Shown: positions 1-8,075, numbered from the stretch's first letter. The stretch: 41,666 bases of DNA from Nitrospirae bacterium RBG_16_64_22 (GCA_001803795.1 MHEK01000033.1:204-41869); one strand, 5' to 3'. Made by a program: numbers and translations. The notes: a model not told the origin generated them from the sequence alone.

Positions 1-1
1 G

Positions 2-1135
2 TGGAAGGATCTGGACCCGATCTCCCGTCGCGTGAACCTCTCCCGCCTCTGGATGGTCACGCAGGACCGCCCCTTCTTCGATCTGCGCGGGATGCTGGGC
101 GAGCACCTTAACGAGACGTACAACATCACGGGCAATTTCTACCGCCTGCTCAACAGCTCTTTTGCCCACATGCAGGTCGAGCTTGCCACGCTGACGCAGG
201 ACGGAAGGCTGCCGGATCTCTCGGGACTCAGAAAGGTTCTCATCGCCGTCCGGCACGGCCAGTCCATCGTCAAGAAGGCGGCGATCTCCCGGATCCAGGG
301 ACACTCGGAGATCGCCTTTCTCTCCGACGTCGGCATCCTTCAGGCGATGTTCGCTGGGGAGTACGTCAAGCGTCTCCTCCACCTGGGCCAGCTCCGCGTC
401 CACACGTTCTGGGGGAGCTACATCCAGAGGGCGCAGGAGACGCTCTCCATCGTCAAGGACATGATCGGGACGTTCGCCCCAATCCGTCTGGAGGACGGCG
501 CCCTCGAAATCGACAAGTACGGCCCCGAGAACTGGGGACAGGATAAGGACGCCCTCCCCGCCGAAAAGCTCGCCGAGTTCACCGAGCGCCGCTTCCAGCA
601 ATCGTTCGCTTTCAGCGCCACGTCCGAGACGTTCGGGGACGTGATCCGGCGGACGACCCCGCTCATCGAGGCGATTCACGCCGTCCCCGACGGGTTCGTC
701 GAGGGCCGCACGCCCGTCGAGGTCCTTGTCGCCCACGGCGGCATCATCAAGTTCCTCTGCTTCCTCCTGCTCCAGCGGAAGAAGGGCGTGCTCCCACAGC
801 AGGAGGACTGGCGCCTCTTCATGGAGACGACGAAGATCCGCAACGCCTCGGTGACGATCCTCGGCCAGACGGCGGAGGAAGAGTGGCGCGTCTTCATGCT
901 CAACAACGCCGAGTTCATGCCCCGCCTCCCCGTCGATCTCAAGAGCCCACGCGGCATCGAGAGCGAGACGATCCTTTCGGAGACGAAAGACGGATCTTCG
1001 GCCGATATCTCGGAGATCATGTCATGGGTCCGCCGCCAGCACGAGGAAGCGGACGCGCGGTGGCTTCCGCGGCTCGACGCGATCCTCCCCGAAGGCGGCG
1101 GCTTTCGCCTGATCAGCCAGCGCCTCCCCGCGTAG
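2..1135 (+). CDS. Histidine phosphatase superfamily protein (5' partial)
   Basis: The reading frame is open to the left edge of the window, and the GTG at 32 given in the ORF track has no ribosome binding site, so the true start probably lies upstream. About 70 residues into the visible part is the phosphohistidine signature VRHGQS, followed by LSDVGILQA (the usual LTxxGxxQA region) and, near the middle, a second catalytic-histidine motif VAHGG. This is the phosphoglycerate-mutase/acid-phosphatase fold, which transfers phosphate through a histidine. The N-terminal part (SRLWMVTQDRPFFDLRG) is not one I recognise. The next gene is a PhoB-like regulator behind a Pho-box-like site, so this gene ends just outside the first phosphate operon. 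The substrate cannot be read from the sequence. Confidence 0.75.
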   Translation, partial: WKDLDPISRRVNLSRLWMVTQDRPFFDLRGMLGEHLNETYNITGNFYRLLNSSFAHMQVELATLTQDGRLPDLSGLRKVLIAVRHGQSIVKKAAISRIQGHSEIAFLSDVGILQAMFAGEYVKRLLHLGQLRVHTFWGSYIQRAQETLSIVKDMIGTFAPIRLEDGALEIDKYGPENWGQDKDALPAEKLAEFTERRFQQSFAFSATSETFGDVIRRTTPLIEAIHAVPDGFVEGRTPVEVLVAHGGIIKFLCFLLLQRKKGVLPQQEDWRLFMETTKIRNASVTILGQTAEEEWRVFMLNNAEFMPRLPVDLKSPRGIESETILSETKDGSSADISEIMSWVRRQHEEADARWLPRLDAILPEGGGFRLISQRLPA

Positions 1136-1146
1136 ATCCGGCCGAA

Positions 1147-1163
1147 GTTTACCGTCAATTTAC
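1147..1163 (+). promoter_or_regulatory. Pho-box-like direct repeat 1, upstream of the response regulator
   Basis: Two TTTAC half-sites (1148-1152 and 1159-1163) lie exactly 11 bp apart in the 72-base gap before the PhoB-like regulator. The same layout recurs before 10352 and before pstS. PhoB-family boxes are direct repeats with an 11-bp period, so this is a probable autoregulatory site. No convincing -10 box is visible after it. Confidence 0.65.
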
Positions 1164-1207
1164 TCCCTGTTGAACTCTCGGCGAGGCCGCCGCGGTAGTC
1201 TCCCCGC

Positions 1208-1966
1208 ATGGCGAACGCGGAGACTCCACCGCTCATCATGGTCGTCGAGGACGACGGCGACATCCGGGCCCTCATCTGCCACGACCTCGTCAACGAAGGG
1301 TACGAAACGGTTCCCGTGGCCGACGGGCTCGAGACGCTCGGCATCCTGAAACAGCGGACACCGTCGCTGATCCTCCTTGACGTCAAGCTCCCGGGCCTGG
1401 ACGGTTTGGAGGTCTGCAGAAAGATCCGGATGGACCCCCGGACCCGAGAGGTCCCGATCGTGTTCCTCACGGCCCTCGCCGACGTCGGCTCCCGCGTCCG
1501 CGGCCTCGTCGTGGGCGGAGACGACTACGTCACCAAGCCGTTCTCGCGGCGGGAACTCATCGCCCGCGTGCGGGCCGTTCTCCGCCGGGCCGACCGCGAA
1601 TCCCGCCCCCCGCGGATCGCGGCGGGAGATCTCCGGATCGACCGGGACCGCTTCGAAGTGTCGTTCAAGGGACGGCCGGTCGTCCTCACGCCGATCGAGT
1701 TCTCGCTCCTGGCCGTCCTCGCGGAATCCCCCGGCCGCGTATTCTCCCGCGATGAGCTGATCGACCGCCTCTGGGGCGTCGAGGCCGAGATCCAGGAGCA
1801 CAACCTGGACGTGCACGTTCACGCCCTCAGGGCCAAGATCCAAGACTCATCCCGGGACCCCCGGTACATCGTCACGGTCCGCGGAACCGGATACAAATTC
1901 CGGGACCTCCCGGCCGGGGATGAGAGTTTACAGTCTCTTGAGGATTCGGGTGGCGCCGCTCTTTAA
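1208..1966 (+). CDS. phoB: OmpR/PhoB-family response regulator
   Basis: This 252-residue two-domain regulator has an N-terminal receiver domain with an acidic pocket (VVEDDGD), a phospho-acceptor Asp near residue 58 (LLDVKLPG) and the conserved Lys near 110 (YVTKPF). The C-terminal winged-helix DNA-binding domain covers about residues 135-235, with LTPIEFSLL, SRDELIDRLWG and VRGTGYKF. Length and architecture are those of PhoB. A Pho-box-like repeat lies directly upstream, and three such sites in the window precede phosphate genes, so it is most likely the regulator of this regulon, although other OmpR-type regulators look alike. It is not followed by a PhoR. Instead an amphi-Trp gene starts one base after its stop codon. 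The nearest candidate kinase in the same regulon is the soluble one at 15505. Confidence 0.85.
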   Translation: MANAETPPLIMVVEDDGDIRALICHDLVNEGYETVPVADGLETLGILKQRTPSLILLDVKLPGLDGLEVCRKIRMDPRTREVPIVFLTALADVGSRVRGLVVGGDDYVTKPFSRRELIARVRAVLRRADRESRPPRIAAGDLRIDRDRFEVSFKGRPVVLTPIEFSLLAVLAESPGRVFSRDELIDRLWGVEAEIQEHNLDVHVHALRAKIQDSSRDPRYIVTVRGTGYKFRDLPAGDESLQSLEDSGGAAL

Positions 1967-1967
1967 G

Positions 1968-2273
1968 ATGGCCGGGGTCATGGTCGGCACGCCGGCCGCC
2001 GGAACCCACCCCCCACTCCGTTCGACCTGGGACGTCGTGACGCCCTCCGGCGCCGCCGAGGTGCTTGAGCACATGGCCCAGGTCCTCAGGACGGGCCGGG
2101 GGCGGATCAGGTTCGACGACGAGGTCTCGGCCGTCCAGTTCCACCGCGCTCTCTTCTTCAGGGCCCGGATCGCCGTCGGGTCGCGGCGCGCGCGTCTTCG
2201 CATCGATCTCTCCTGGCGCACGTCGGAGCCGCTCCCGCTCAGGATCCGGGCCGGGGAGAGCGCATCACCGTAA
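1968..2273 (+). CDS. Diverged amphi-Trp domain protein (copy 1)
   Basis: This small protein (101 residues) has a start ATG one base after the regulator's stop; an alternative ATG is at 1980. After a Gly/Pro-rich N-terminus comes a stretch that follows the amphi-Trp pattern: a helix (AAEVLEHMAQVLRTGRGRI), beta strands, and a terminal strand ending in Trp (ARLRIDLSWR). It matches the helix-strand-Trp layout of the gene immediately downstream but is strongly diverged. The domain is a short motif recalled from TIGRFAM as part of the GAK system, with no established function. The protein is Arg-rich and has no signal peptide or membrane segment. I infer a tandem duplication followed by divergence. 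The domain call is weaker than for copy 2. Confidence 0.6.
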   Translation: MAGVMVGTPAAGTHPPLRSTWDVVTPSGAAEVLEHMAQVLRTGRGRIRFDDEVSAVQFHRALFFRARIAVGSRRARLRIDLSWRTSEPLPLRIRAGESASP

Positions 2274-2307
2274 CCGGGGCATGCCCCACAACCGAGGAGG
2301 ACGTCTC

Positions 2308-2604
2308 ATGGGCAAGGACAAGCAGGAGTTCGAGTTCGCGGCGATCACGGACTGCAAGGACGCCGCCGGGTACATGGAAGCGATCGCGAAGGGGCTGAGG
2401 GAAGGACGGATCAACATCGCCGCCGGCGACCAGCAGATCGAACTCGTCCCCGCCGGAGACATCGATGTCGAGATCCTCGCGAAGCGGAAGGACGACAAGT
2501 CCAAGCTCGAGCTCGAGATCTCGTGGAAAAAAGGGGTGGGCGCCGGGATCGGCGAGCTGGTCGTCTCCACGCCGGCCGCCGCCAAGACCGCCAAGACCGT
2601 CTGA
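2308..2604 (+). CDS. Amphi-Trp domain protein (copy 2)
   Basis: This 98-residue protein begins at ATG 2308 behind a strong GAGGAGG ribosome binding site; the in-frame ATG at 2281 has none. Residues of about 5-75 follow the amphi-Trp domain closely: an acidic/aromatic lead-in (KQEFEF), a helix with YMEAIAKGLREGRI, strands with QQIELVPAG, and the closing amphipathic strand LELEISWKKG carrying the near-invariant Trp. A short Ala/Thr/Lys tail (AAAKTAKTV) follows. It has no catalytic motif. Amphi-Trp proteins are recalled as the small component of GAK systems, next to an ATP-grasp enzyme and an HprK-like kinase, and both are encoded just downstream. By analogy with HPr and its kinase, it is a plausible protein substrate or carrier, but that is inference. 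Confidence 0.85.
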   Translation: MGKDKQEFEFAAITDCKDAAGYMEAIAKGLREGRINIAAGDQQIELVPAGDIDVEILAKRKDDKSKLELEISWKKGVGAGIGELVVSTPAAAKTAKTV

Positions 2605-2622
2605 CGCGGGCCGGCCGTTCCG

Positions 2623-4272
2623 ATGCGTTCCCCCCGGCGCCTCGAGCCCGAAATCGCGAAGATGGTGAAGGCCGTCCGCTTCCAGCTCTCGGAGGCGCTC
2701 GCGGCGGCGATGGAGGGAGACGACTCGAAAGCGCGGAAAGTTGTCGAGCGCGATGACGCGCTCGACAACCTTAGGGCCCTCGTGGAGAGCCGGGTCCACG
2801 AGGCGCTCGCCGAGGTCTCGTTGGGCGAGAACAACCGTCGGTGGCTCCGCGGGATCCTTCGCGTCGCCGGGAACCTGGAGAAGATCGGCGACTACGCCGA
2901 GAACATCGCCCGGCAGGCCGCACACAGGCCGGAAGACCCGGCCCTGTGGCGCGCCACGGTCGCCGATCTCGGCGTGGCCGAGGCGGGGGACAAGGCCGTC
3001 GAGACGGTCGATCGGGCCATCGGCTCGTTCCTCGATCTGGACCTCGCCGCGGCGCGCGGCGTGGCCTTGCTCGAAACCGCGCTCGACGACTGCTACGGCT
3101 CCGGTGTCGCCGCGGCGATATCTCTTCTGCAAAGAGAGCCGGAGCGCGCGTCCGCGGTCATCACGGCCCTGGCCATCCTCAAGTACCTCGAGCGGGTCGG
3201 CGACGCGGCGCTCAACATGGCGGAGAGCATAATCGTGATCGTCACGGGAGAAAGGCTGAAACTCGGCCAGTACGTTCAGCTGACCTCTTTGCTGGAGTCG
3301 TGCGGAACCGACGGCGACGTCGTCCATTTCGAGAGCATCTGGGAGGGAATCAGCGGCGCCCGCCTGGGGCGCGTGACCCTCAAGACGGGAGAGACGATGG
3401 TCTTCAAGGAGGGAAGCTCCCGGAAGATCGAGGAGGAGATGGCCAAGCACAACTCCTGGAGGGAGATCGCGCCGGACCTTCTCGTTCCAATCCGGGCCCG
3501 GCATGCCGAGGGGGAACGGGCCGCCTTCCTCGACCTCTTCGTGGGAGACACGCTCGTCCGCCGCCTCCAGCGTCCCGGAGACGCGTCCACGAAGATCCTC
3601 CTGATCGAACGGTTTCTGGCCCGGCTCGCCGACCTCTGGGACCGGACATCCGAGCCGCGAGAGACCCCGACCTCCTACGTCCGACAGGTCCGCGATCGTC
3701 TTCCGGAGGTCTGGGCCGCCCACCCCGACCTCAAGGCGCTTCGCGGCCAACCCATCCGGGTTGCGGGCTCGCGGATCCCCTCCCTCGACGAGATCCTCGA
3801 CCGGCTCTGCCCCCTGGAGCCCGGATGGGCCCCTCCCTTTTCGGTCTGGCTCCACGGAGACCTCAACATCGACAACATCCTCATCGACGAAGAGCCGCGC
3901 TCGTTCCGCCTGATCGACGTTCACCGGGCCGGCCCCGGCGACTACTTGCAGGACCTCTCCGTCCTCGCCATGTCGTTCATCCGCCACCCGGCTCTCCACG
4001 AGAACCCCGGTCTGCCGGCCTGCGTCTCGACCGTCCGCAGCTTCGCGGCGGAACAGGCGGCCCGGCGGGCCGATTCGCGGGCGGCGTCCCGATGGAGTCT
4101 CGCCCTGGCCCGTTCGTTCATCACGTCCAGCCGGCTCGTCCTGGACGATCGTCTGGCGCGCCGATGGTTCCTGAAGGGCGTGTCCCTGCTCGAAGCCTTG
4201 ACCGAGGCTTCGTCCCTCCGGTCCGACGAGGAACCGGCCCTCTTCGCCTCGTCAAAGGGGGCGATCCCATGA
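2623..4272 (+). CDS. PhoU domain fused to an aminoglycoside-phosphotransferase-like kinase domain
   Basis: This is a 549-residue two-domain protein. Residues of about 5-215 form the PhoU helical bundle, with both repeat signatures: GNLEKIGDYAENIA in the first half and KYLERVGDAALNMAE in the second. These are the acidic metal-binding helices of PhoU. Residues of about 235-500 resemble APH/choline-kinase-like small-molecule kinases: HGDLNIDN (H411, D413, N418) for the catalytic loop and IDVHRAGPGDYLQD (D432) for the metal-binding Asp. It lies between the amphi-Trp genes and the ATP-grasp gene, whose start overlaps its stop (ATGA). PhoU normally relays Pst transport status to PhoR, so the fusion suggests a kinase activity gated by phosphate status. 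The kinase substrate is unknown. Confidence 0.85.
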   Translation: MRSPRRLEPEIAKMVKAVRFQLSEALAAAMEGDDSKARKVVERDDALDNLRALVESRVHEALAEVSLGENNRRWLRGILRVAGNLEKIGDYAENIARQAAHRPEDPALWRATVADLGVAEAGDKAVETVDRAIGSFLDLDLAAARGVALLETALDDCYGSGVAAAISLLQREPERASAVITALAILKYLERVGDAALNMAESIIVIVTGERLKLGQYVQLTSLLESCGTDGDVVHFESIWEGISGARLGRVTLKTGETMVFKEGSSRKIEEEMAKHNSWREIAPDLLVPIRARHAEGERAAFLDLFVGDTLVRRLQRPGDASTKILLIERFLARLADLWDRTSEPRETPTSYVRQVRDRLPEVWAAHPDLKALRGQPIRVAGSRIPSLDEILDRLCPLEPGWAPPFSVWLHGDLNIDNILIDEEPRSFRLIDVHRAGPGDYLQDLSVLAMSFIRHPALHENPGLPACVSTVRSFAAEQAARRADSRAASRWSLALARSFITSSRLVLDDRLARRWFLKGVSLLEALTEASSLRSDEEPALFASSKGAIP

Positions 4273-5201
4273 CGACCGCCCCGTCCGGTCCCGCGAAGAT
4301 CGCCGTGGTCGGGAACCCCGGGGCCTGGTCCACGGAGCGGCTCGCCGAATCCGTCCGGAACGAGGGGCTGGATCCCCTCATCGTCCAGGCGGGAGAGCTG
4401 TCCGTCTGCCTGTCGACCGGTCAGGCGAGCTGGCGGGGACGTCCCCTCCCGGACGTTGCCGGCGTCATCGTCAAGAAGCTGGGCCTGTCCACGGACGAGC
4501 AATCCGCCATCCGCCTTCTTCCCCTCGCGGCCTGGGCCCGGCGGGGGGTCCCGGTCTTGAGCGAGCCCGACCGGATCGGCCGTGTGCTCGACCGCTGCCG
4601 GATGACGCTCGACCTCGCCCAGGCGGACATCCCCCTCCCCCGGACGCTCCTCACCGAGTCGCCCGACGAAGCGGCCGAATTTGTCGATGTCTGCGGCCGG
4701 GCGGTGATCAAACCCCGCTACACATCCAAAGGACAAGGGATGCTGTCCGTCGACGCCCCGTCCGACGTGCGGAGCCTCGTCGCGAACAGCGCGGCCCTGG
4801 GACGGGGCGCGGTCTACCTTCAGGAATTCGTCCAATCCCCGGGCCGGGATATCGGCGTCGTCGTCGTTGGAAACGGCATCGCCGGGGCCTATGCGCGGGT
4901 GGCCGCGCCGGACGAGTGGAAAACCACCACGGCCGCCGGCGGACGGTACGCGCCGGTCGAGATCGATTCCGCAATTGAGAGCCTCGCCCTCCGGGTGAGC
5001 CGGGTCTTCGGCCTCGATTTCACGACGGTGGACGTCGTGGAAACCGAGCGCGGCCCGCTCGTCTACGAGGCGAGCGCCCTCGGGGGCTTCCGCGGTCTCT
5101 TCGAGGCGACTGGAATCGACGCCGCCCGTCTCGCCGTCCGCTGGGCCCTCAAGCGGTTTCAGCAAACCGACGCACCCGCGCCGGCCGGCCCGCGAGCCTG
5201 A
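4269..5201 (+). CDS. GAK-system ATP-grasp enzyme (copy 1)
   Basis: This 310-residue protein has an ATP-grasp fold of the RimK/glutathione-synthetase type. An N-terminal Rossmann-like part (KIAVVGNPGAW) is followed by DRCRMTLDLAQADIPLPRT at the start of the central domain, the ATP-binding strand and glycine loop AVIKPRYTSKGQGMLSV, then YLQEFV, DIGVVVVG and the metal-binding end VVETERGPLVYEAS. ATP-grasp enzymes activate a carboxylate as acyl phosphate and ligate an amine or thiol. The substrate here is unknown; RimK-like modification of the neighbouring small protein is one possibility. It is translationally coupled to the PhoU-kinase gene (ATGA overlap), and the HprK-like gene begins 2 bases after its stop. 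A clear paralogue lies at 14570. Confidence 0.85.
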   Translation: MTTAPSGPAKIAVVGNPGAWSTERLAESVRNEGLDPLIVQAGELSVCLSTGQASWRGRPLPDVAGVIVKKLGLSTDEQSAIRLLPLAAWARRGVPVLSEPDRIGRVLDRCRMTLDLAQADIPLPRTLLTESPDEAAEFVDVCGRAVIKPRYTSKGQGMLSVDAPSDVRSLVANSAALGRGAVYLQEFVQSPGRDIGVVVVGNGIAGAYARVAAPDEWKTTTAAGGRYAPVEIDSAIESLALRVSRVFGLDFTTVDVVETERGPLVYEASALGGFRGLFEATGIDAARLAVRWALKRFQQTDAPAPAGPRA

Positions 5202-5202
5202 A

Positions 5203-6342
5203 ATGGCGGCCCACATCGACGACCTGATCGGAAGGATCCGGGAACGGCACCCGGCACCGTGGCCCGTCCGGTTCCACGTGGCGGGCGTGACGCTCGATAT
5301 TTTCGCCGGCACCGAGAAGATCGCCGAAGAGATCGCGGCCTACTACCTCCCCTTCGAGGACGAGCCGGGGGCCTCCGCCGTCCGGGAATCGGCCCTGACG
5401 ATCTCCGTTATCGAGGCCGAGCCCGAGCGGATTCGCGGGACGGGCCGGATCCGCCGGGGACGCGCCGGGGCGGGACGAGTCAAGGAAATCGTGCATGAAG
5501 TCCCGGGAGGCCGGATCATCGAGAAGGTTGCTTCCGGACTGACCGTCTTCGTGGGAAGCCGGGAATGGATCGTCCTGGGCCGCGCGGCCGAGCAAATCAA
5601 CCCGGTCGTCAACGTCATCAACGCCGCCTACATGACAGCCTGGCGCCGCCAGGGGCTCTCCGTCCTTCACGCCGCGGCCGTCTCGTGGGGCGGATCCGCC
5701 GTGGCCATCATGGGGGCGCCGGGCGCGGGGAAGTCCACGGCCGCGCTCTGGTGCATGGAAGAGGGCGCCGAATACGTCACGAACGACCGCCTTCTCGTCG
5801 GCCCCTTGCCCGAGGCCAAGGTTCTCGGTGTTCCGAAACACCCGAGGGTCAATCCCGGAACGCGGCTCACCCATCCGCGGCTCTTCATGAACCTGACGCC
5901 CGAAGAGCGGAACTCGCTCGGAAGACTCCCGCTGAAGGATCTGGTCGAGCTCGAAGAGAAGCAGGACGTCGTAATCGAAAGCTGTTACGGCCCGGGACGG
6001 CTCAAGATCCCGACGCGCCTTGCCGGCTGGGTCTTCTTGGATTGGCGGGTCGGAACCGGGGCATGGACGGCGTCCGTGATCCCGTTCGCGGCCCTCCGTC
6101 CCTGGGCGGGCGACATCGTCCGCGGGATCGACCCTTACGACTCTTCGGAAGCGGAAGCCGGTCCAGACGACCTGTTCAACGAGATGACCTCGCGCCTGTC
6201 CCGGGTCCCCGGCTTGCGGATCAGCGGAAAAGCCGACTTCCCGGCGCTCGCGCGCGCCCTCCGCGCCTGGATTGTCGATGGGGAACTTCCGGCGATCGGG
6301 GTGATCAATCCGGCCGAGGAGCTTCCTCGGGCGCTTGGGTGA
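5203..6342 (+). CDS. HprK-related kinase (GAK system, HprK_rel_B-like)
   Basis: This 379-residue protein has a C-terminal half that looks like the HPr kinase/phosphorylase catalytic core: LHAAAVSWGGSAV, then a Walker A loop GAPGAGKST at about 171-179, then YVTNDRLLVG. The N-terminal 150 residues (FHVAGVTLDIFAG) are characteristic of the HprK-related families rather than of genuine HprK. True HprK phosphorylates Ser46 of HPr, but no HPr or PTS gene is present, so the substrate must be something else. The nearest small partner proteins are the two amphi-Trp proteins. As I recall TIGRFAM, HprK-related kinase B is one of the three defining members of the GAK system. The gene starts 2 bases after the ATP-grasp stop codon. 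Confidence 0.85.
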   Translation: MAAHIDDLIGRIRERHPAPWPVRFHVAGVTLDIFAGTEKIAEEIAAYYLPFEDEPGASAVRESALTISVIEAEPERIRGTGRIRRGRAGAGRVKEIVHEVPGGRIIEKVASGLTVFVGSREWIVLGRAAEQINPVVNVINAAYMTAWRRQGLSVLHAAAVSWGGSAVAIMGAPGAGKSTAALWCMEEGAEYVTNDRLLVGPLPEAKVLGVPKHPRVNPGTRLTHPRLFMNLTPEERNSLGRLPLKDLVELEEKQDVVIESCYGPGRLKIPTRLAGWVFLDWRVGTGAWTASVIPFAALRPWAGDIVRGIDPYDSSEAEAGPDDLFNEMTSRLSRVPGLRISGKADFPALARALRAWIVDGELPAIGVINPAEELPRALG

Positions 6343-6399
6343 GGGTTGCGGCCCGGCGGACGTTTTCCTGCAAGATCCTGATCGCTGTGGAGGAGTTCG

Positions 6400-6630
6400 A
6401 TGACCGTCTGTTGCCCCATGTGCAAGGATTTCTTGAAATGCAAGAAGCGGGAGATGCGCCGAGCCGGATCCGGATGGGAGGCCTGCTGCGACCGGTGCGG
6501 CCTCTTCTACACGGCGTGTCCCGACGTCCCGATTCTTAGGCGTCGAGGATGGTTCCGGATCAACCGCGAGGCGTGGCGGACCAACCGCCCCGGGCCGCCG
6601 CTTCCGCCGGCTGTATCGATCACGGGATGA
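6400..6630 (+). CDS. Small cysteine-rich zinc-ribbon protein (Trm112-like)
   Basis: This 76-residue protein sits behind a good GGAGGAG ribosome binding site, and its stop overlaps the next start (ATGA), so it is very probably translated. It has CPMC near the N-terminus, CDRCG about 25 residues later, and the tail FYTACPDVPIL. That spacing and the hydrophobic end resemble Trm112/YcaR-type zinc ribbons (CPxC ... CxxCGxxYPxxDGIPxL). An Arg-rich C-terminal extension (RINREAWRTNRPG) follows. Trm112-like proteins act as small activating subunits of enzymes; what this one binds is unknown. It sits between the GAK genes and the phosphohexomutase. Confidence 0.65.
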   Translation: MTVCCPMCKDFLKCKKREMRRAGSGWEACCDRCGLFYTACPDVPILRRRGWFRINREAWRTNRPGPPLPPAVSITG

Positions 6631-8075
6631 AGCCCATCGTCTTCGGGACATCCGGATGGCGCGGTCCCGTCGGCCGCGAGGTGACGCCGGCGCGCATGGA
6701 AGCCCTCGCGCGCGCCATCGTGCGCTGGCTCTGGAGGCGGACCGGGCAGGCGAACGCCCCCGGCGGGTCGATCCGCGTCCTCGTCGGGCGCGACACGCGT
6801 CTCCATTCGGAATGGCTCGAGAAAACGCTTATACGCGCTCTCCTGTCGCACGAAGGCGTATCGGTCGCGAGAGGGATCGGCGAAACGCCCACGCCGGGCG
6901 TGGCCTGGGGGGTGAGCCGCCTGCCGCTCCGCGCGGACTTGGGCCTCGTCGTGACGGCGAGCCACAATCCTCCTTCGGACAACGGTCTTAAAATCCTCAT
7001 GCCCGACGGCCGTCTCTGCCCCGACCCTGCCGCCGCGGAAATCCTCGGGCTTGTCGACGAGACCCCGCCGCGGACCCGCCGCCCCCATCCGGCGATACGG
7101 GAGGTCGACGTCGCCTCCGCCTACGCCGAGGCTCTTCGAAAGCTCGTCCCTCCGCCTGGCCACAGCCTGGACCTGGTCGTCGACCCGATGCACGGGGCCG
7201 CGCGGAAGGTTCTCCCAGCGGTTTTCGAAGGATGGGGACGCGTGACGGCTATTCGAACCGCCCTCGATCCCGCGTTCGGGGGAGTCTCTCCCGACCCCCG
7301 TCCCGAGACGCTCCGCGATCTCGCCCGATGTGTCGTGGAAACGAACGCGGACCTCGGACTCGCCGTCGACGGCGACGGCGATCGGTTCGGCGTCGTCGAC
7401 GCGGCGGGCGCCTGCGTCCCCCCGCACCGTCTCATGCCCCTCCTGATCGAGGACCTCCTCCTGCGCGGACCGCGCGGACCCGTCGCCCGCTCCGTCGCCA
7501 CGACCCACATCGTCGACGATGTGGCCCGCGCGCACCGGACGCCGGTCGTCGAAACAGCCGTCGGTTTCAAGCACCTCGGAGCGGCGATGGCGGAGGACGG
7601 CGCCGTGATCGCGTGCGAAGAATCGGGCGGGTTCGCCTGGGCGCCCCATGTCCCCACGAAGGACGGATTGCTCGCCTGCCTCCTCGTCGGCGATCTGGTC
7701 GCCCGCCGCGGGGTTCCGCTCCACGAGCTGATCGCGGACTTCGAGAGGCGCTTCCCCCCCCGGCCGTTCGCCCGCCTCGACCGGCCGATGGACTCGGCCC
7801 TGCTCGCCCGCCTCGAGGAGGATCCGCCGACCGAGATCGCGGGCCGCCGCGTGGAAAGCATCGGCCGGCGGGACGGCCTCAAGTTCCATCTCTCCGACGG
7901 CTCGTGGATCCTCGTCCGGAAGGCGGGAACCGAGCGGATTCTCCGGTGGTACGCCGAATCGCGCCGGCCGAAGGACCTCCCGCTCATTCTCGGGGCCGTG
8001 GACCGGATCGAGGCGGAGAGATCGGGCGGCGGAAAGACCCGGTCCTCGGTCTCCGTCCCCGCTATGACGCAATGA
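6627..8075 (+). CDS. Phosphoglucomutase/phosphomannomutase family protein
   Basis: This 482-residue alpha-D-phosphohexomutase has all four domains. The catalytic phosphoserine loop is TASHNP (Ser near 112), the Mg-binding loop is DGDGDR (about 248-253), the sugar-binding loop is EESGG (about 331), and the phosphate-binding loop near 431 reads RKAGTE, where most family members have RxSGTEP. It should interconvert hexose 6- and 1-phosphates. Hexose 1-phosphate is the substrate of GalU (37075) and so of the nucleotide sugars the glycosyltransferases at 10352 and 12724 would need. Its start overlaps the zinc-ribbon stop, and its stop overlaps the next start (both ATGA), so it belongs to the first operon. 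Glucose versus mannose specificity cannot be read. Confidence 0.88.
   Translation: MKPIVFGTSGWRGPVGREVTPARMEALARAIVRWLWRRTGQANAPGGSIRVLVGRDTRLHSEWLEKTLIRALLSHEGVSVARGIGETPTPGVAWGVSRLPLRADLGLVVTASHNPPSDNGLKILMPDGRLCPDPAAAEILGLVDETPPRTRRPHPAIREVDVASAYAEALRKLVPPPGHSLDLVVDPMHGAARKVLPAVFEGWGRVTAIRTALDPAFGGVSPDPRPETLRDLARCVVETNADLGLAVDGDGDRFGVVDAAGACVPPHRLMPLLIEDLLLRGPRGPVARSVATTHIVDDVARAHRTPVVETAVGFKHLGAAMAEDGAVIACEESGGFAWAPHVPTKDGLLACLLVGDLVARRGVPLHELIADFERRFPPRPFARLDRPMDSALLARLEEDPPTEIAGRRVESIGRRDGLKFHLSDGSWILVRKAGTERILRWYAESRRPKDLPLILGAVDRIEAERSGGGKTRSSVSVPAMTQ

Noticed and set aside
1927-1942. Possible internal Pho box at the end of the regulator gene
   Set aside because: The first half-site TTTAC is present but the second reads CTTGA and lies in coding sequence; too weak to support.
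2239-3999. 586-residue minus-strand ORF opposite the PhoU-kinase fusion
   Set aside because: It has no recognisable motif and is the shadow of a gene with intact PhoU and APH signatures.
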